Below, piece after piece: positions 36,514 through 44,523 of a DNA stretch of 64,000 bases (position 1 is the stretch's first letter; each line of letters opens with the position of its first letter). The notes under the pieces were generated by a model. That model was not told where the DNA came from and did no database searches. It saw nothing but the letters and a program-made list of their open reading frames with translations. Location of the stretch: the NCBI RefSeq assembly GCF_022179325.1, contig NZ_BPQQ01000036.1:1-64000 (forward strand). The letters are read 5' to 3'. The stretch is from Methylobacterium isbiliense (GTDB taxonomy: Bacteria; Pseudomonadota; Alphaproteobacteria; Rhizobiales; Beijerinckiaceae). The translations under genes were made by a program, and so were the position numbers.

Positions 36514-36727
36514 GAGGTCTGTCCTCCCATCGTCCGGTGTCGAGGCCCGGTTGTTGGGGGGAATAGGACACCGGCAGCGCTGCCATGTCTACCCCTGATG
36601 GAAAACGCTCCGCGGCGAATGGCGGGCGGGCGCTTCGCTGGGCGCATCGGACGGGCGCGTCGGCGCGGCTTGGATCCCCCCTCGCCATTCGCTATTCGCG
36701 GTTCGGCATAAGAATCGGGAGGAATCC
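36514..36727. promoter_or_regulatory. Divergent promoter region (214 bp)
   Basis: This region lies between the Liv-type operon (left) and the Ldh_2-family dehydrogenase (right) and probably contains both promoters. A locally AT-rich patch (CCATTCGCTATTCGCGGTTCG near 36683, shown in part) precedes the dehydrogenase ATG, with AGAATCGGGAGGA as its ribosome site. No operator palindrome stands out. Confidence 0.4.
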
Positions 36728-37804
36728 ATGCAGATCGCCGCCGCCGGGCTCACGGCCTTCGTCCGGGACATCTTCGTCGGGGAGGGCTGCACGCCCGAAG
36801 AGGCCGAGCGGATCGGGCGCTACCTCGTGGCCGCCAACCTCACGGGTCACGACAGCCACGGGGTGATCCGGGTGCCGCGCTACGTCGGATGGCTGCGCGA
36901 GGGCGAGGTGGTGGCGGGGCAGGCGCCCGAGGTGGTGAGCGACAGCCCGTCCTTCGCGCTCGTCGACGCGCATTACGGCTTCGGCCAGACCGCCGGACCC
37001 TTCGCGACGCAGCTCGGCATCGCCAAGGCGCGCCAGAACGGCGTCGCGATCGTGGCCCTGCGCCATGCCGGGCATCTCGGCCGGATCGGCGAGTGGGCCG
37101 AGCAGGCCGCAGCGGCGGGCCTCGTCTCGGTCCATTTCGTCAACGTGGCGGGCAGCCTCCTCGTCGCTCCCTACGGCTCGGTGGACCGCCGCTTCTCGAC
37201 CGCCCCCTTCGCGGCGGGCTTTCCGGTCGCGGGGGCGGAGCCGGTCATCCTCGATTTCGCCACTTCGGCGGTGGCCGAGGGCAAGGTGCTGGTGGCCTCG
37301 CAGGGCGGCAAGCCGCTGCCGGAGGGCGTGCTGATCGAGCCCGACGGCCGCCTGAGCCGGGATCCGGCGACGCTGTTCGGTCCGATCGAGGGCACGCCCG
37401 AGCGCGACAGCCGGAAGGGGGCGGGCGCGATCCGGGCCTTCGGCGAGCACAAGGGCTCGGGGCTCGCCCTGATGTGCGAACTCCTGGCGGGCGCGCTCAC
37501 GGGCTCGGGCACCTCGGGACCGGGGCCGAAGCGGTTCTGCAACGGGATGCTGTCGGTCTACCTCACGCCGGAGGCGTTCGGCTCGCAGGACGCGGTGGCG
37601 GCCGAGACCCGGACCTACCTCGACTTCTTCAAGGGCGCGCGCGCGGCGAGCCCGGACGGCGAGGTGCTGCTGCCGGGCGAGCCCGAGCGGCGCACCCGCG
37701 CGCAGCGCCTCTCCGAGGGCGTGCCGCTCCCCGACCCGGTCTGGGCGACGCTGATCGCGGCGGGCCGGCCGCACGGGTTGGACGGGGAGACCTACCGGGG
37801 CTGA
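36728..37804 (+). CDS. Ldh_2 (malate/L-lactate/ureidoglycolate) family dehydrogenase
   Basis: The 358-residue protein belongs to the Ldh_2 family of NAD(P)-dependent 2-hydroxy-acid dehydrogenases, unrelated to classical LDH. Marks are TGHDSHGVIRVPRY, the catalytic His in RHAGHLGRIGEW, TAPFAAGFPV and FGEHKGSGLALMCELLAG. Members oxidise malate, sulfolactate (ComC), ureidoglycolate (AllD) or reduce diketogulonate. It is divergent from a Liv-type importer operon ending in a UxaA-family dehydratase, so it may catalyse the first step on the same imported hydroxy acid. A GGGAGGA ribosome site precedes the ATG. Confidence 0.87.
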   Translation: MQIAAAGLTAFVRDIFVGEGCTPEEAERIGRYLVAANLTGHDSHGVIRVPRYVGWLREGEVVAGQAPEVVSDSPSFALVDAHYGFGQTAGPFATQLGIAKARQNGVAIVALRHAGHLGRIGEWAEQAAAAGLVSVHFVNVAGSLLVAPYGSVDRRFSTAPFAAGFPVAGAEPVILDFATSAVAEGKVLVASQGGKPLPEGVLIEPDGRLSRDPATLFGPIEGTPERDSRKGAGAIRAFGEHKGSGLALMCELLAGALTGSGTSGPGPKRFCNGMLSVYLTPEAFGSQDAVAAETRTYLDFFKGARAASPDGEVLLPGEPERRTRAQRLSEGVPLPDPVWATLIAAGRPHGLDGETYRG

Positions 37805-37832
37805 CGCGCGGCTGCCGCTCGAAGCATGCGAA

Positions 37833-37852
37833 CCCCTCCCTCACGGGAGGGG
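37833..37852. repeat. Palindromic intergenic element, copy B
   Basis: CCCCTCCC-TCAC-GGGAGGGG forms an 8-bp stem. The flanks (GAAGCATGCGAA before and GATCCCGCG after) parallel those of the element at 31766-31789. It lies between convergent genes and may also act as a bidirectional terminator. Confidence 0.7.
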
Positions 37853-37895
37853 GGATCCCGCGCTTGCTGCGGTGGCGGAGCGGACCAGGGACGCG

Positions 37896-38738
37896 CTACG
37901 CCCGCGCCGGCCCCACCGCCAGCCCCACCACCATGTCGGTGAGCGCGCCGTCCGGGCGGATGAGTTCGTCGAGGACCGAGAAGTGGTCGTGGCCCGCGAG
38001 CGCGACGAGGTCCCCGGGCAGGCCCGCCCCGCGCCATGCGGCGTGGTAGGCGCAGGATTGGCGGCGCAGCTCCGGCAGCTCGCCGGCGCCGTACGCCACG
38101 GCCAGCGGACCGGACGCCTCTGGCAGGTGGCGGATCGGCGAGAGCGCGTCGGTCTCGGCCTCGGTGAGCGTCAGCGCGTCGTTGAGGACCGTGCCCCTGA
38201 TCGGCGCGAGGTCGAAGATGCCGCTCACGGCCAAGCCCGCATCGGCGGCGCCCGCCGAGAGCGCCAGGGCCGCGAGGTGGCCGCCCGCCGACCAGCCGGC
38301 GACGACGAGGCGGGGCTTGCCGCCGCGCTCGCCCTCGTAGGAGCGCAGGAAGGCCAGGGCGGCCCGGACCTCGCCGCCGATTGCCGTCATCGTGGCATCG
38401 GGGGCGAGCGTGTAGCCGATCAGCGCCACGTCGAGCCCGCGGGCGAGCGGGCCCTCGGCCATGCAGGCGAACCCCTCCTTGGCGTTCCGCTGCCAGTAGC
38501 CGCCATGCAGGAAGGCCAGCATCGGCGCGCCGGCCGCGCCGCAGCGGAAGACGTCGATGCGCTGGCGCGCCTGCGGCCCGTAGGGCAGGTCGAGTTCGCC
38601 CGGATGCGCCTCCCGGAACGCGGCGCTGCGCTCGCGCCAGCCCGCGACGGTGGCGGCGCTGCCCGCGACCGCGCCCGAATTGTCGTAGGCCGCGCTCAGC
38701 GCGGCCCGGTCCAACGTCCGCCAGTCAGCTTCAGCCAT
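37896..38738 (-). CDS. Alpha/beta hydrolase, arylformamidase-like
   Basis: The 280-residue protein has an HGGYW oxyanion motif (FLHGGYWQRN), a nucleophile elbow GWSAGGHLA, and late Asp/His residues (around LPGDLVALAGHDHFSV). The HGGYW variant and overall length match kynurenine formamidase-like hydrolases rather than general esterases. The ATG at 38738 overlaps the stop of the upstream deacetylase gene; a GTG two codons earlier is possible. With the PuuE-like gene and NMT1-type transporter it forms a five-gene minus-strand operon. It could hydrolyse an N-formyl or N-carbamoyl compound; the substrate is inferred only from context. Confidence 0.85.
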   Translation of the reverse strand: MAEADWRTLDRAALSAAYDNSGAVAGSAATVAGWRERSAAFREAHPGELDLPYGPQARQRIDVFRCGAAGAPMLAFLHGGYWQRNAKEGFACMAEGPLARGLDVALIGYTLAPDATMTAIGGEVRAALAFLRSYEGERGGKPRLVVAGWSAGGHLAALALSAGAADAGLAVSGIFDLAPIRGTVLNDALTLTEAETDALSPIRHLPEASGPLAVAYGAGELPELRRQSCAYHAAWRGAGLPGDLVALAGHDHFSVLDELIRPDGALTDMVVGLAVGPARA

Positions 38739-39636
38739 CGTCACCCGTTCCGAGATACCAGTCGAGGAGGTCGCCTCCCTGCCAGAAGAGCACGTCGGGG
38801 CGCGCCCGCAAGGCGTCGAGGAGCCGCTCCACCACGCCGATGCGGTGGGGCACCCCGGTGATGTAGGGATGGATGGCGAACCCCATCACCTTGGCGCCGC
38901 CGAGCGGGCCCTCGCTCCCGGCCTCGGCGGCGAGGCGGTCGACCTGCGCGAGCGCCCGCTCCACGAACTCCTCCGCCCGGTGATGCTGGATCGCCAGGAT
39001 CGGGATGTCGTTGAGTTCCACCGAGTAGGGCAGGGTGACGAGCGGGCCGTGGCGCGTGGCGATGCGGCAGGGCCGGTCGTCCACCACCCAGTCGCCGACG
39101 TAGCGGATGCCGGCGGCCGCGAGGTGGTCGGGGGTGTCGAGCGTCTCGGTGAGGCCGGGGCCGAGCCAGCCGAGCGGGGGAGCGCCGGTGAAGCGCGCGA
39201 TCGTCTCGACCGTGCGGGCGATCATCGCGGGCTGATCCTCGATCCGGTGCGTGGGCACCTGATGGAAGCCGTGGCCCATGAACTCCCAGCCGGCGTCGCG
39301 CGCGGCCGCCGCGACCCGCGGGTAGGCCTCGCAGACCGAGCCGTTGATCGACAGCGTCGGGCGGATGTCCCGGCGCACGAAGGCGTCGAGGAAGCGCCAG
39401 AAGCCGACGCGCATCCCGTATTCGTGCCACGCCCAGTTCGGCACGTCCGGCAGCAGCACGGCGGAGGTGGGCGCCACCAGCACCTGCCGGGGCATCGGAT
39501 TGTCGATCAGCCAGTGCTCGACGTTGACGACCGGCCAGATCGCCACGGATCGGCCGCCGGGCAGGCTCAGGCGCGGGCGGTCGATGGCCGCCCGGTAGGG
39601 GAGGCGGTTCTCCGGGCGGCGGGGATCGTGCGTCAT
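38731..39636 (-). CDS. PuuE-like polysaccharide-deacetylase-fold hydrolase
   Basis: This 301-residue protein has the NodB-type fold of the PuuE/allantoinase branch: WHEYGMRVGFWRFLD, then MGHGFHQVPTHRI, then LPYSVELNDIPI and a late FAIHPYITG. Compared with Pseudomonas PuuE the EYG-R-G-WR and PY-ND blocks are conserved, so a cyclic-amide or amidohydrolase activity is more likely than polysaccharide deacetylation. It overlaps both neighbours by a few bases, and it lies in an operon with an NMT1-type ABC importer and an arylformamidase-like hydrolase. Confidence 0.82.
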   Translation of the reverse strand: MTHDPRRPENRLPYRAAIDRPRLSLPGGRSVAIWPVVNVEHWLIDNPMPRQVLVAPTSAVLLPDVPNWAWHEYGMRVGFWRFLDAFVRRDIRPTLSINGSVCEAYPRVAAAARDAGWEFMGHGFHQVPTHRIEDQPAMIARTVETIARFTGAPPLGWLGPGLTETLDTPDHLAAAGIRYVGDWVVDDRPCRIATRHGPLVTLPYSVELNDIPILAIQHHRAEEFVERALAQVDRLAAEAGSEGPLGGAKVMGFAIHPYITGVPHRIGVVERLLDALRARPDVLFWQGGDLLDWYLGTGDDG

Positions 39637-40412
39637 GCGGCCTTGCGGGCGTGATGGCTGTGGAGCTGGCCCGCGAGCATGCGGCGCACGTCGTTGAAGG
39701 CGGGGCTCGACACGTCCCGGCGGCGCGGGAGCGCGATGTCGTGCACCGCCTCGATCCGCCCCGGGCTCGGCGACATCACCACCACCCGGTCGGCGAGAAA
39801 GACGGCCTCCTCGATCGCATGGGTGACGAACAGCACGGTGAGGCCGGTACGGCGCCAGAGGTCGAGCAGTTCATCCTGCAGCCGCTCGCGGGTCATGGCG
39901 TCGAGCGCCCCGAACGGCTCGTCCATCAGCACCACCTCGGCGTCGTTGGCGAGCACGCGCGCGATGGCGACGCGCTGCTTCATGCCGCCCGAGAGCTGGT
40001 GCGGGTAGGCATCGGCGAAGCGCTGCAGGCCGACGACGTCGATGTAGCGGGCGGCGGTCTCGCGCACCTCCGCGGCCGGCCGGCCGCGGGATTTCGGCCC
40101 GAAGCCGATGTTGTCGCGCACGGTGAGCCAGGGAAACAGGCCGTAATCCTGGAACACCATGCCGCGGCCCGGGTCCGGGCCGGCGATGGGCTTGCCCCAC
40201 ATCAGCGCCTCGCCCTCGCTGGCGGATTCGAACCCCGCCACGATGCGCAGCAGCGTGGACTTGCCGCAGCCCGAGGCGCCGAGCAGACAGATGAACTCGC
40301 CGCGGCGCACCGTGAGGTTGGCGCCGCGCAGGGCGTCGATGCGGGCGCCGTTCACCGTGAAGGTCTTCGAGACGCCCCGGATATCGAGGATCGGCAGTGT
40401 CGGCTCAGACAT
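39633..40412 (-). CDS. NMT1/TauB-type ABC transporter ATPase
   Basis: The 259-residue ATPase has Walker A GASGCGKST, signature LSGGMKQRVAIARVL, Walker B VVLMDEPFGALD and the TauB/SsuB-typical MVFQDYGLFPWLTV. It powers import of a small nitrogen or sulfur compound with the adjacent permease and binding protein. The ATG at 40412 lies within a small direct repeat (ATGTCTGAG occurs at both 40412 and 40429); the upstream copy contains the permease stop codon. Stop overlaps the deacetylase start by four bases. Confidence 0.92.
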   Translation of the reverse strand: MSEPTLPILDIRGVSKTFTVNGARIDALRGANLTVRRGEFICLLGASGCGKSTLLRIVAGFESASEGEALMWGKPIAGPDPGRGMVFQDYGLFPWLTVRDNIGFGPKSRGRPAAEVRETAARYIDVVGLQRFADAYPHQLSGGMKQRVAIARVLANDAEVVLMDEPFGALDAMTRERLQDELLDLWRRTGLTVLFVTHAIEEAVFLADRVVVMSPSPGRIEAVHDIALPRRRDVSSPAFNDVRRMLAGQLHSHHARKAA

Positions 40413-40420
40413 GGTTGGAC

Positions 40421-41275
40421 TCAGACATGGGCGGGGCTCCAGGCGAGGAGGCGGCGGCCGATCAGGGTGACGATGCGGTCGGAGACGAAGCCGGCGAGCC
40501 CGATCACCACCATGCCGCAGATCACGATCTCGGTGCGCGACAGCTGGCGGGCCTCCATGATCATGGCGCCGAGGCCGGTGGGCACGCCCGTCATCTCGCC
40601 CACCACGATCACCACCCAGGCGAAGCCGAGGCCGAGCCGCAGGCCGGTGAAGATCGACGGCAGGGCGGCCGGCAGCACGACGCGGGCGAACTGCGCCGAG
40701 CCGCGGCAGCCGAGCATGGACGCCGCCTCGAACAGCCGCGGCTCCACCGAGCGCACCCCGAACACCGTGTTGACGAGGATCGGGTAGAAGGCGCCGAGGA
40801 AGACGAGGAAGTAGGCCGAGCGCGGCCCGAGCCCGAACAGGATCATGGCGAGCGGCAGCCACGCGGTGACGGGCACCGGGCGCAGGATCTGGAAGGTCGG
40901 GTCGAGGAGCTGGCGCACCAGCGGCACGCGGCCGATCAGGAGGCCGAGCGGCAGCGCGGCGAGGACCGCGAGGCCGAAGCCGCCGAAGACGCGGGCGAGC
41001 GAGGCGCCCAGATGCGTGAGCAGCGTCGCGCTGAAGGCGTCGTCGTTGATGCCGCCGACCGCAAGATCGCGCAACGCCGTCCACACCTCGGCCGGGGGCG
41101 GGATCAGGCTGTAGGGCCGCCCCACCGTGGCGAAGTGCCAGATCACGCCGAGCGCGAGCGGGAAGGCGAGCGCGAGCAGGATCTCGCGCAGGCGCCCGAG
41201 CGCGAGGCCGGGGCGCCTCGGCGCGGGTTCGGCCGAGACGGCCGCCACCGCAGGGGAGAGACCGGCGCTGCTCAC
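40421..41275 (-). CDS. NMT1/TauC-type ABC permease
   Basis: The 284-residue membrane protein has about six helices and the binding-protein-dependent permease loop EAASMLGCRGSAQFARVVLPAALP (given in part: EAASMLGCRG). The GTG start at 41275 overlaps the stop of the binding-protein gene (GTGA), so a longer in-frame reading inside that gene is not used. It belongs to the SsuC/TauC/ThiX class that transports sulfonates, taurine, nitrate, pyrimidine precursors or related small molecules. Confidence 0.9.
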   Translation of the reverse strand: MSSAGLSPAVAAVSAEPAPRRPGLALGRLREILLALAFPLALGVIWHFATVGRPYSLIPPPAEVWTALRDLAVGGINDDAFSATLLTHLGASLARVFGGFGLAVLAALPLGLLIGRVPLVRQLLDPTFQILRPVPVTAWLPLAMILFGLGPRSAYFLVFLGAFYPILVNTVFGVRSVEPRLFEAASMLGCRGSAQFARVVLPAALPSIFTGLRLGLGFAWVVIVVGEMTGVPTGLGAMIMEARQLSRTEIVICGMVVIGLAGFVSDRIVTLIGRRLLAWSPAHV

Positions 41276-42219
41276 GCCGCCCTCATCGCGTCGACGAAGC
41301 GGGTGTCGATGAAGGTGGCGAAGTCGGGCAGGCGCTTGATCTGCTTGAGCGCCAGCATGTGGTCGGCATAGGCCCTGGCCTGCCGGATCTCGGTGTCGCC
41401 GAGGCGCCAGGTCAGCTCCACGTTCGGCGCCGACAGCTCGATCGCCTCGCGCTTCTGCCCGAGCTTGGCCACCGCCATCGCCACCATCGCGTCGCGGTTC
41501 CTGGCCGCGTACTCGGTGCCCTTGCGGTGGATGTCGAGCATGGTGCGCACGAGGTCCGGCTTCTCGGCCAGCGTGTCGCGGTGGGCGCCGAACACCATGT
41601 TGAGCGCGCCCATCTCGGTCCCGTAGGGATACTCGACGAGGCTGCCGATGCCGGTCGACAGGCTCACGCCCGGCCCGGGCTCGGCGCCCACATAGGCGTC
41701 CACGTCGCCGCGCGCGAGCGCGATGTGCATCTCGCTGAAGGAGACGCGCACGGGCGTGATGTCCTTGACGCTCATCCCCTCCATGCGCAGCCGCTCCAGC
41801 ACGAACACCTCCTGGGTGGAGCCCGGCCAGATGGCGACGCGCTTGCCCTTGAGGTCCTTCAGGGCGGCGATGCCCGCATCCTTCTTGGCGATGATCGCCA
41901 TACCGCGGTTGCAGGTGGTGGCGATGACCACGAGCGGCTCGCCCGCCGCCGCGCCCAGCGTGGCCGCCGCGATGCCGAAGGTGCCGAAATCGACGGATTT
42001 CGTGACGACGGCGTTCTTGCACTCGGTCGGGCTCTCGAAGGGGACCACCTCGACCCGGACGCCGGCCGGCGTGAACTGGTCGTAGAAGTGCGGCGCGATC
42101 GAGTGGATGAGCTTGAGCGAGCCCATGCGGATGACGGTGGGCGTCTGGGCCCGCACCGGCAGCGGTGCGAGCGCGAGGCCGGCGCCCAGGCCGGTCAGGA
42201 GGTCACGGCGGCGGATCAT
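41272..42219 (-). CDS. NMT1-family substrate-binding protein
   Basis: This 315-residue exported protein begins with a twin-arginine-like signal (MIRRRDLLTGLGAG), cleaved near VRAQT, followed by a type II binding-protein fold (VIRMGSLKLIHSIAPHF, DLKGKRVAIWPGST, DVDAYVGAEPGPG). It is the receptor for the three-component importer. NMT1-like binding proteins recognise taurine, sulfonates, nitrate, hydroxymethylpyrimidine and other small ligands; the ligand here is not evident. It is the first gene of the operon and is divergent from a LysR gene. Confidence 0.88.
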   Translation of the reverse strand: MIRRRDLLTGLGAGLALAPLPVRAQTPTVIRMGSLKLIHSIAPHFYDQFTPAGVRVEVVPFESPTECKNAVVTKSVDFGTFGIAAATLGAAAGEPLVVIATTCNRGMAIIAKKDAGIAALKDLKGKRVAIWPGSTQEVFVLERLRMEGMSVKDITPVRVSFSEMHIALARGDVDAYVGAEPGPGVSLSTGIGSLVEYPYGTEMGALNMVFGAHRDTLAEKPDLVRTMLDIHRKGTEYAARNRDAMVAMAVAKLGQKREAIELSAPNVELTWRLGDTEIRQARAYADHMLALKQIKRLPDFATFIDTRFVDAMRAA

Positions 42220-42339
42220 GGCGGCGTCCCGTCGAGGAAGAACGCGTGCAGGCTACGCAGCGCCCCTGTTGCAGGCGAGTGCTCGTTTTCGATTGACCCG
42301 TTGCCCGAAAGGCAACGGCTTGGGGCGAGGGTCCCGCCG
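42220..42339. promoter_or_regulatory. LysR divergent control region with perfect palindrome
   Basis: The 120-bp interval contains CCGTTGCC-CGAAA-GGCAACGG (42298-42318), an 8-bp inverted repeat with a 5-base centre, 21 bp before the lysR start. It is a strong candidate LysR-type binding site for autoregulation and control of the divergent ABC operon. Upstream TTTTCGATTGACCC near 42286 is a possible promoter element. Confidence 0.65.
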
Positions 42340-43263
42340 ATGAAGCACCTGCGCACGCTCTCCTACGTGGCCGAGATCGCCCGCAGCGGGTCGATCCGGC
42401 GCGCCGCGGAGGCGCTCAACATCACGCCCTCGGCCCTCACCCGGCAGGTGCAGGACCTCGAATACGAACTCGGGACGCCGATCTTCGAGCGGATCGCGCA
42501 GGGCATGCGGCTCAACGCGGCGGGCGAACTCCTGGTGCGGCACATCCGCGACCAGTTCGCGGATCTCGAACGGGTGCGCTCGCAGATCGCCGACCTCTCG
42601 GGCGTGCGCCGCGGCCACGTCGCCATCGCCTGCAGCCAAGCTTTCGTGAACCACGTCGTGCCCGACGAGGTGGAAGCCTACCGGACGCGGTTTCCCCAAG
42701 TGTCCTTCACCGTGCAGGTGCGCGATCACGCGCAGGCGGTGGCGGCCGTCACCGCCTTCGAGGCCGATCTCGCGCTGGTGCTGCAGCCGCCGCCCTCCGG
42801 CGACCTGCAGGTGCTGTTCGCCTGCCGCCAGCCGGTCTGCGCCCTGATGCGGCGGGCGCACCCCCTGGCGCGCGAGCCCGGACCGGTGCGCCTGCGCGAC
42901 TGCCTCGCGCACGCGCTGGCGCTGCCCGACCGCTCGCTGGCGCTGCGCCATCACCTCGACCGGGCGCTCCTGCGCACCGGGCCGCCCGCGCGCCCGGCGG
43001 TGGAATCCGGCTCGCTCGAACTCCTGCGCAACCTCGTGCTCCGGGAGGAGCTGATCACCTTCCAGGTGCCGAGCGGCATCCCGGACGATCCGAGCCTGTG
43101 CGCGCGTCCGATCGATGCGCGCGACCTCGACACGATGGCGATGATCCTCGGCCAGTTGCGCGGCCGGATGCTGCCCGTCGCCGCCGCCAAATTCGCCGAC
43201 CAGCTGGCGAGCAGCCTCAACCGCCGCTACGGGCAGGACGAGGCTCATACGAAATCCGGTTGA
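42340..43263 (+). CDS. LysR-type transcriptional regulator
   Basis: The 307-residue protein has the LysR helix-turn-helix at the N-terminus (SYVAEIARSGSIRRAAEAL, then ITPSALTRQVQDLE) and a periplasmic-binding-like effector domain (about 92-300). It is divergent from the PuuE/NMT1 operon, and the palindrome just upstream suggests direct control. The inducer is probably the transported compound or a breakdown product. The last codons and stop (ending ...HTKSG) lie in a repeated intergenic palindrome (43250-43285), so the C-terminus may have been reshaped by that element. Confidence 0.9.
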   Translation: MKHLRTLSYVAEIARSGSIRRAAEALNITPSALTRQVQDLEYELGTPIFERIAQGMRLNAAGELLVRHIRDQFADLERVRSQIADLSGVRRGHVAIACSQAFVNHVVPDEVEAYRTRFPQVSFTVQVRDHAQAVAAVTAFEADLALVLQPPPSGDLQVLFACRQPVCALMRRAHPLAREPGPVRLRDCLAHALALPDRSLALRHHLDRALLRTGPPARPAVESGSLELLRNLVLREELITFQVPSGIPDDPSLCARPIDARDLDTMAMILGQLRGRMLPVAAAKFADQLASSLNRRYGQDEAHTKSG

Positions 43264-43365
43264 TCGCTTGGCGATGCGGATTTCGGCTTCGCTCAGGCGT
43301 GTGGAGCCCTGGGCCCCACCGCGCGGGCTTGCGATCCCGTGTCCGGGAAGGGATCTTCCGGACAC
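43250..43365. repeat. Compound palindromic repeat element overlapping the lysR 3' end
   Basis: Two inverted repeats lie here: CGAAATCC (43250-43257) with GGATTTCG (43278-43285), and GTGTCCGG (43339-43346) with CCGGACAC (43358-43365), the latter extended by GAAG/CTTC. The element fills the gap between convergent lysR and the radical SAM gene. Its form resembles dispersed intergenic repeats of Methylobacterium-type genomes. It could act as a bidirectional terminator. Confidence 0.7.
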
Positions 43366-43369
43366 AGTA

Positions 43370-44467
43370 TCAGGTCCAGTAGAGCAGGCGCGCCGCCGGC
43401 AGCCGCGCGGCGAGCGAGGCGGTGAGCCGGCCGCGCATCTCGGCCATCAGGTCCCTCGGGAGGACGTACTTGACCGAGCCGAACTTGGTGAGCTTGCGGC
43501 TGCGCTCCCCCTCCCGCATCGGCAGGTCCGAGCCCGGATACCAGCCCTCCAGCACCGTCTTGGAGCCGGGCGTGAAGCGGTGGGTGATGAGTTCGGCGGT
43601 GAGATCGAGGTCCGGCACGCCCGCGAGGGCTGCCGCGGCCTCGGCGAACAGCGCGTCGTAGGCGCCGGCCCAGTCCGGCACCGGCAGGATCGGGGCGACG
43701 GTCAGCCCGACCGGGTAGCCGGCGAGCGCCACCGCCCGCAGGGCGGCCAGCCGCGCCGGGAGCGGCGCCGTGCCGCCCTCGTAGCGCGCCGCCGCGCGGG
43801 CGTTGACCGAGAACCGGATGCGCGTGCGCCGGGCGTGCGGCAGGGCGAGCAGCGGCTCGACCGCGGCGAACTTGGTGGTGAAGCGCAGCGACACCGGCGC
43901 CCGCCACGCCCCGAACCGGCGGATCGCGGCGGAGAGCGAGCCGGTCAGGTGCTCGATGCCGAGCGGGTCGGTGTAGCAGGAGGCCTCGAAGGTCGTGCCC
44001 TCGTGCGCCCGCGCGTCCTGCACCGAGGTGATCTGCCCGGCGCCCGCATAGGCGCGCAGATTCTCCAGGATCTCGTCGAGATTGGCGTAGACCCGCGTCA
44101 CCGGCGGCCCCGCAAGCGAGCCCGCGAGGTAGCAGTACTGGCAATGGGCGGGGCAGCCCTCGGCGAGGTCGACGCGCCAGTCGGCGCTCGGCGGGATCGG
44201 CTGCAGCTTCAGCTTGGTCGGCGGCGCGACGACGATCGCCAGGATGTTCTTGGCCTCGGCGTAGGCGCGGCGCGGATCGGCGTGGCGCAGGCCGGTGAGC
44301 CGGTTGCCGGCGAGGCGCTCGACCGGCAGGCCAAGCGCCTCGACCCGCGCCACCATCGCGCGGCCATGCGCGTGGTCGAGGGCGGCGGGCGTCACCAGCA
44401 CCCGGCGCGGGCGCCACGGACGGGCGGGCCGAGCCGCGGCGCGCGGAACAGGAGCGTGGACGTTCAT
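43370..44467 (-). CDS. Spore photoproduct lyase-like radical SAM protein
   Basis: The 365-residue protein contains the radical SAM cluster motif Cys105-x3-Cys109-x2-Cys112 (EGCPAHCQYCYL) and a further conserved cysteine, Cys164, in FEASCYTDPLG, matching the hydrogen-donor cysteine region of SplB. Later blocks (VSLRFTTKFAAV, RIRFSVNA, ELITHRFTPGSK) are also SPL-like. SPL repairs the UV lesion 5-thyminyl-5,6-dihydrothymine in spores; homologues exist in non-sporeforming alphaproteobacteria, where the substrate is less certain. It is a single gene bounded by a repeat element and a separate kinase gene. Confidence 0.85.
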   Translation of the reverse strand: MNVHAPVPRAAARPARPWRPRRVLVTPAALDHAHGRAMVARVEALGLPVERLAGNRLTGLRHADPRRAYAEAKNILAIVVAPPTKLKLQPIPPSADWRVDLAEGCPAHCQYCYLAGSLAGPPVTRVYANLDEILENLRAYAGAGQITSVQDARAHEGTTFEASCYTDPLGIEHLTGSLSAAIRRFGAWRAPVSLRFTTKFAAVEPLLALPHARRTRIRFSVNARAAARYEGGTAPLPARLAALRAVALAGYPVGLTVAPILPVPDWAGAYDALFAEAAAALAGVPDLDLTAELITHRFTPGSKTVLEGWYPGSDLPMREGERSRKLTKFGSVKYVLPRDLMAEMRGRLTASLAARLPAARLLYWT

Positions 44468-44523
44468 CCCGGTGAACGCGGGCGAGCCGAACCGGTTCTC
44501 AGCCGGGCCGCCAGGACGCCACG

